Source of the DNA: Crocinitomicaceae bacterium
Lineage (GTDB): Bacteria > Bacteroidota > Bacteroidia > Flavobacteriales_D > Crocinitomicaceae
Length of the DNA stretch: 64,000 bases
Reading direction: 5' to 3'
Assembly: GCA_016708105.1 (NCBI GenBank)
Contig: JADJGJ010000002.1
Span: 682,001-746,000 of the forward strand
Shown here: positions 62,830-64,000 of the stretch, piece after piece
Numbering within the stretch: position 1 is the stretch's first letter
How the letters are laid out: the number at the start of each line of letters is the position of its first letter
The notes under the pieces: model-generated
Database searches by the model: none
What the model was told of the DNA's origin: nothing
The model's input: the letters and a program-made list of their open reading frames with translations, nothing else
Translations under genes and position numbers: made by a program

Positions 62830-63945
62830 ATGAAAAGAAATTTACTTTTTGTTTCAGTTCTACTCTCTTATTGTGGAATTGCTCAAGTCAGTTACAATGA
62901 AATGTCGCCTGTCTATAACGGAGAGTCAGGAATTACCACAACGGGAACAACAAGTGGAACAGTTACCTTCAGCGGTGATCGCGCATTCTGGGATGTTCAG
63001 TTGGATGTTGATGCAACAACCATTGCACCCGGTTTGGCAGCTTGCTATTGGACAGGAACAGAGTTTTGGGTTGCAAGATGGGGAAATGATTCCTTGTTTA
63101 CCGTTAATGCTTCAGGTGTAACTACTGATACGTTTGTAGTAGCCGGTGTTACAGGAACAAGAGCCATCACTTCAGACGGCACTGATATGTACCTTGCAGC
63201 TAATACTACATCTATTTACAAAGTGAATAAAACAACCAAAACGCTTACCAGCACAATTACCACATCAGTCACCAATTGTCGTTATTTAACTTATGACCCA
63301 ACGCTAAACGGTGGTGCAGGTGGATTTTGGACAGGTACCTGGGCAACTGATTGGACAGCTGTTAGCATGAGCGGAGCAACGCTTAGTACTATATCTGCAG
63401 CAACACATGGTATGACAACAACCTACGGACTTGCATACGATGGTGTATCAATCAGCGGACCATACTTGTGGGCATTTGATCAAACTGCTGCCGGAACCGG
63501 AGCAACTCTTGTTCAATTTGATATGTCAGGTAATCCAACCGGGTTGACACATGACACACAATCTGATCTTCAAACTGCACCAAATACCGGATTAGCCGGT
63601 GGTCTTTGGATTTCTGACAACTACAGTCCGGGTGTGAATTCAATTGGTGGTATCAGTCAAGGTGTTTCTTTGTTTGTTTATGAATTGGCTGATTTAGCTT
63701 CAGTGAGCGAACAAGAAATGGAAACTGTTTCTGTTTATCCTAACCCGGTTGTTGATGTGTTAACCATTAGTACTGACGCTAAAAATATTGAGCGCATTGA
63801 AATTTATTCTTTGAATGGTCAATTGATTGTTAGTCAAAATCAAACTAGCAATTCGGTAGATGTAGTTGAACTATTGTCTGGCGTTTATCTGATTAAAGTG
63901 TATACTGAATCAAGTGTACTTACTAGCCGCTTTGTGAAGAAATAA
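62830..63945 (+). CDS. T9SS type A cargo protein, beta-propeller-like
   Basis: 371-residue secreted protein: signal peptide (to GIAQ), then repeated beta strands with TG/W patterns (ACYWTGTEFWVARWGNDSLF; GGAGGFWTGTWATDWTAVSM; SGPYLWAFDQTAAGTGATLV) consistent with a propeller-like domain. The end (VYPNPVVDVLTIST, then NIERIEIYSLNGQLIVSQ, SGVYLIKVYT, FVKK) is a type A T9SS sorting domain. Function unknown. Confidence 0.88.
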   Translation: MKRNLLFVSVLLSYCGIAQVSYNEMSPVYNGESGITTTGTTSGTVTFSGDRAFWDVQLDVDATTIAPGLAACYWTGTEFWVARWGNDSLFTVNASGVTTDTFVVAGVTGTRAITSDGTDMYLAANTTSIYKVNKTTKTLTSTITTSVTNCRYLTYDPTLNGGAGGFWTGTWATDWTAVSMSGATLSTISAATHGMTTTYGLAYDGVSISGPYLWAFDQTAAGTGATLVQFDMSGNPTGLTHDTQSDLQTAPNTGLAGGLWISDNYSPGVNSIGGISQGVSLFVYELADLASVSEQEMETVSVYPNPVVDVLTISTDAKNIERIEIYSLNGQLIVSQNQTSNSVDVVELLSGVYLIKVYTESSVLTSRFVKK

Positions 63946-63970
63946 AATTTTCGATTAAATGTGATTCATT

Positions 63971-64000
63971 AATCCCGCTGATTTTTTCAGCGGGATTTTT
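63971..64000 (+). terminator. Terminator of the last cargo gene
   Basis: Perfect 11-bp stem AATCCCGCTGA/TCAGCGGGATT with a 5-T loop and a T tract running into the window edge. Confidence 0.85.

Noticed and set aside
1..64000. tRNA, rRNA, prophage, transposase or toxin-antitoxin genes
   Set aside because: Looked for tRNA T-loop (GGTTCGA) contexts, transposase motifs and phage modules; none was convincing.

Overview
The window is chromosomal DNA of a Bacteroidota bacterium, most likely an AT-rich member of the Flavobacteriales (Crocinitomicaceae/Cryomorphaceae-like). Evidence: gldB/gldC gliding genes, PorP/SprF proteins, type A and type B T9SS sorting domains, a complete bat (aerotolerance) operon, Bacteroidota-style promoters (TTG, about 19-22 nt, TAnnTTTG) and weak or absent Shine-Dalgarno sequences. 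No tRNA, rRNA, CRISPR array, phage or intact insertion sequence was seen.

Layout. 1-7500: TPR lipoprotein, recA, AddB-like PD-(D/E)XK protein, di-haem peroxidase lipoprotein, small membrane and secreted proteins. 7.7-16.9 kb: photolyase, ABC exporter, engB, gldC-gldB, outer-membrane barrel, nadE, ferredoxin, ispD, queA. 17.2-22.4 kb: ppk-ppx followed by a TPR/SpoIIE-type phosphatase, with a possible small RNA or attenuator in front of ppk. 22.7-24.1 kb: yqeY, an alpha/beta hydrolase and a GC-rich structured block that may be a group II intron remnant. 24.1-31.0 kb: a T9SS surface cassette (type B adhesin, PorP/SprF, OmpA-like protein with a DUF1573-like tail). 31.2-38.0 kb: gdhA, pgk-murF, a TetR regulator, an acyl-CoA ligase. 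38.1-41.3 kb: an ECF sigma factor, an anti-sigma/PorP-SprF fusion and a second PorP/SprF. 41.5-47.5 kb: amidohydrolase, polytopic membrane protein, purL, GNAT. 47.5-56.7 kb: moxR/DUF58/batA-E operon. 57.0-59.1 kb: arsR-arsC-aquaporin operon. 59.2-64.0 kb: two T9SS type A cargo proteins flanking three tandem ssb genes with GC-rich hairpins.

The most notable locus is 38161-41286. A sigma factor is translationally coupled to a protein that appears to start as a cytoplasmic anti-sigma domain, cross the inner membrane once, run through a long Asn/Gln/Ser-rich linker and end in a barrel visibly homologous to the PorP/SprF protein encoded 5 nt downstream. This resembles the dual membrane-spanning anti-sigma (Dma) architecture known from Bacteroides, but with a T9SS-partner barrel as the outer-membrane sensor. 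It could link T9SS or outer-membrane state directly to transcription. All functional statements come from reading motifs and context; no database search was run.
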